Shown here: piece by piece, positions 63,224-64,000 of the stretch
Layout of the letters: each line of letters opens with the position of its first letter
Numbering within the stretch: position 1 is the first letter of the stretch
Source: Anabaena sp. UHCC 0204
Lineage (GTDB): Bacteria; Cyanobacteriota; Cyanobacteriia; Cyanobacteriales; Nostocaceae
Assembly: GCF_009711975.1 (NCBI RefSeq)
Contig: NZ_VIKW01000009.1
Coordinates: 199,781 to 263,780 of the forward strand
DNA: 64,000 nt
Direction: 5' to 3'
Made by a program: the position numbers and the translations under genes
Notes under the pieces: generated by a model
Databases searched by the model: none
What the model was told of the DNA's origin: nothing
What the model saw: only the letters and a program-made list of their open reading frames with translations

Positions 63224-64000
63224 ATGTTTACTTCATCAGAAACTCCTATAATTGCAGCCATTGTGCTGATAGCGTCCGGCATTTTAGGCTGGGGCTTTTA
63301 TCGCGCCAGACCTTTTGGTAAACTAGGCATCTTAGCCTGGTTACAATCAGTCGTCTTAATGACTCCCTGGCTTTTGTTCTTTGGATTATTTGCCGCTGGT
63401 ATTTATATCAACATCGTTGGGATCTTATTCTTGGTGGTAGCTTCCGCTGGGTTATATATTTTCCTGGGGAGAAAATTACGGGATGCAGGTCAAGATGCTA
63501 TTCTCAAGCAACGGGCAACAGATAGACTCGCAGCCGAAGGTGATAAAGACAGTCCCGTAGTAGTAACAGAACTGAAATTAGAACCAACCCCCATACCCGA
63601 AGCAGATTTAAGCCAGATTAGAAGCATTTTCGGGATTGATACATTTTTTGCCACAGAAACTATTCCCTACCAAGAAGGAGTAGTTTTTAAAGGTAACTTG
63701 CGGGGAGAACCCGAAGCCGTTCACAACCGACTAACGAAGAGTTTGCAAGAACGGTTAGATGATAAATACCGCCTGTTTTTGGTAGAAAACACTGACGGTA
63801 AACCTGTAATGATTGTTCTACCCAGCCGCACAGACCCCAGGCCAACCCAATTAGCTCAAAAAGCCTTTGCGGTGATTTTGTTGATAGCAACTATCGCTAC
63901 AAGCTTAGAAGTGGGGGGGATATTACAAAATTTCGATTTATTAAGTAACCCCGAACGGTTTGCAGAAGCTTTACCTATCGCTTTAGGTTTATCTGCAATT
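63224..64000 (+). CDS. site-2 protease family protein, N-terminal part (runs off window)
   Basis: 259 codons from the ATG at 63224 to the edge. Two membrane helices lie at residues 8-30 and 45-85. A soluble part (SQIRSIFGIDTFFATETIPY, FKGNLRGEPEAVHNRLTKSL, RLFLVENTDGKPVMIVLPSR) precedes a further helix (AFAVILLIATIATSLEVGG). This layout is that of the chloroplast EGY1/cyanobacterial S2P proteins. The HExxH metalloprotease motif would be beyond the window. It probably cuts membrane-anchored regulators. Confidence 0.8.
   Translation, partial: MFTSSETPIIAAIVLIASGILGWGFYRARPFGKLGILAWLQSVVLMTPWLLFFGLFAAGIYINIVGILFLVVASAGLYIFLGRKLRDAGQDAILKQRATDRLAAEGDKDSPVVVTELKLEPTPIPEADLSQIRSIFGIDTFFATETIPYQEGVVFKGNLRGEPEAVHNRLTKSLQERLDDKYRLFLVENTDGKPVMIVLPSRTDPRPTQLAQKAFAVILLIATIATSLEVGGILQNFDLLSNPERFAEALPIALGLSAI

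Noticed and set aside
1-64000. tRNA, rRNA, tmRNA or integrase attachment sites
   Set aside because: None recognised when reading intergenic regions on both strands; a covariance-model search would be needed to be certain.

Overview
The window is chromosome of a filamentous, heterocyst-type cyanobacterium (Nostocales, Anabaena/Nostoc/Dolichospermum-like). The grounds are very frequent HIP1 sites (GCGATCGC), many 7-nt tandem repeats, a split hox bidirectional hydrogenase operon, BioU-type biotin synthesis, cyanobacterial type IV pilus ATPases, a kinase-less KdpD and a PEP-CTERM protein. No rRNA or tRNA genes were recognised. The genus is inference.

Layout. 1-2631: a calcium-binding VCBS-repeat protein (cut by the window edge) and a TIGR03032-GNAT fusion whose linker and C-terminus are built from a dispersed palindromic repeat. 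3051-4728: an unrecognised two-gene unit and a decayed toxin-antitoxin (TA) patch. 4824-9800: a NarL-type two-component pair, then grpE-dnaK. 10070-11427: an IS200/IS605-type element with an intact TnpB. 11612-16160: pilB-pilT-pilC. 16929-17924: bioU. 18317-22046: an unusual chaperone set (large TPR protein, J-like protein without HPD, second GrpE). 22147-31014: an accessory island with five TA modules, a Septu-like ATPase/HNH pair, a solo nuclease, a secreted protein between direct repeats, and many HIP1-bounded repeats. 31438-33648: a second Hsp70 and a zinc-ribbon/TPR protein, which probably belong with the chaperone set on the other side of the island. 33717-34757: a MysD-like ATP-grasp ligase without mysABC. 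35053-41519: hoxEFU-DUF3122-hoxY-CBS/CP12-hoxH. 41838-43675: UspA and the KdpD N-terminal protein. 43669-50015: a type I-C CRISPR-Cas locus (array, cas7, cas8c, cas5c, divergent cas3) with no cas4/cas1/cas2. 50356-54190: a Tat-exported molybdenum aldehyde oxidoreductase (paoABC). 54564-57155: cytochrome bd (cydAB). 57397-64000: a zinc-ribbon Ser/Thr kinase, a PEP-CTERM protein, a second ATP-grasp ligase, a small unknown protein and a partial site-2 protease.

Most striking observations. (1) The leader-distal, degenerate CRISPR repeat has lost one T, turning the ATTGAAAC tag into ATGAAAC. That ATG is the best start codon of kdpD, and the same repeat supplies a Shine-Dalgarno-like AAAGG, so the array runs straight into a coding gene. 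(2) A 489-bp TnpB-less IS605-type element carrying an omega-RNA-like right end sits inside a DUF5615 toxin gene exactly after TTAC. Removing 22384-22872 restores a perfect MKLLFDENL start. (3) A chaperone locus appears to be split by a TA/defence island. (4) Two small inverted-repeat elements with 8-bp target duplications look like a non-autonomous transposon family.

Functional links. pilB, pilT and pilC drive twitching and DNA uptake. The Hox proteins form one NAD(P)-linked hydrogenase, with a redox/adenylate-sensing CP12 protein encoded in the operon. PaoABC and cytochrome bd both act at or across the cytoplasmic membrane. TnpB, the Septu-like pair, TA modules and CRISPR-Cas make up the mobile and defence content.
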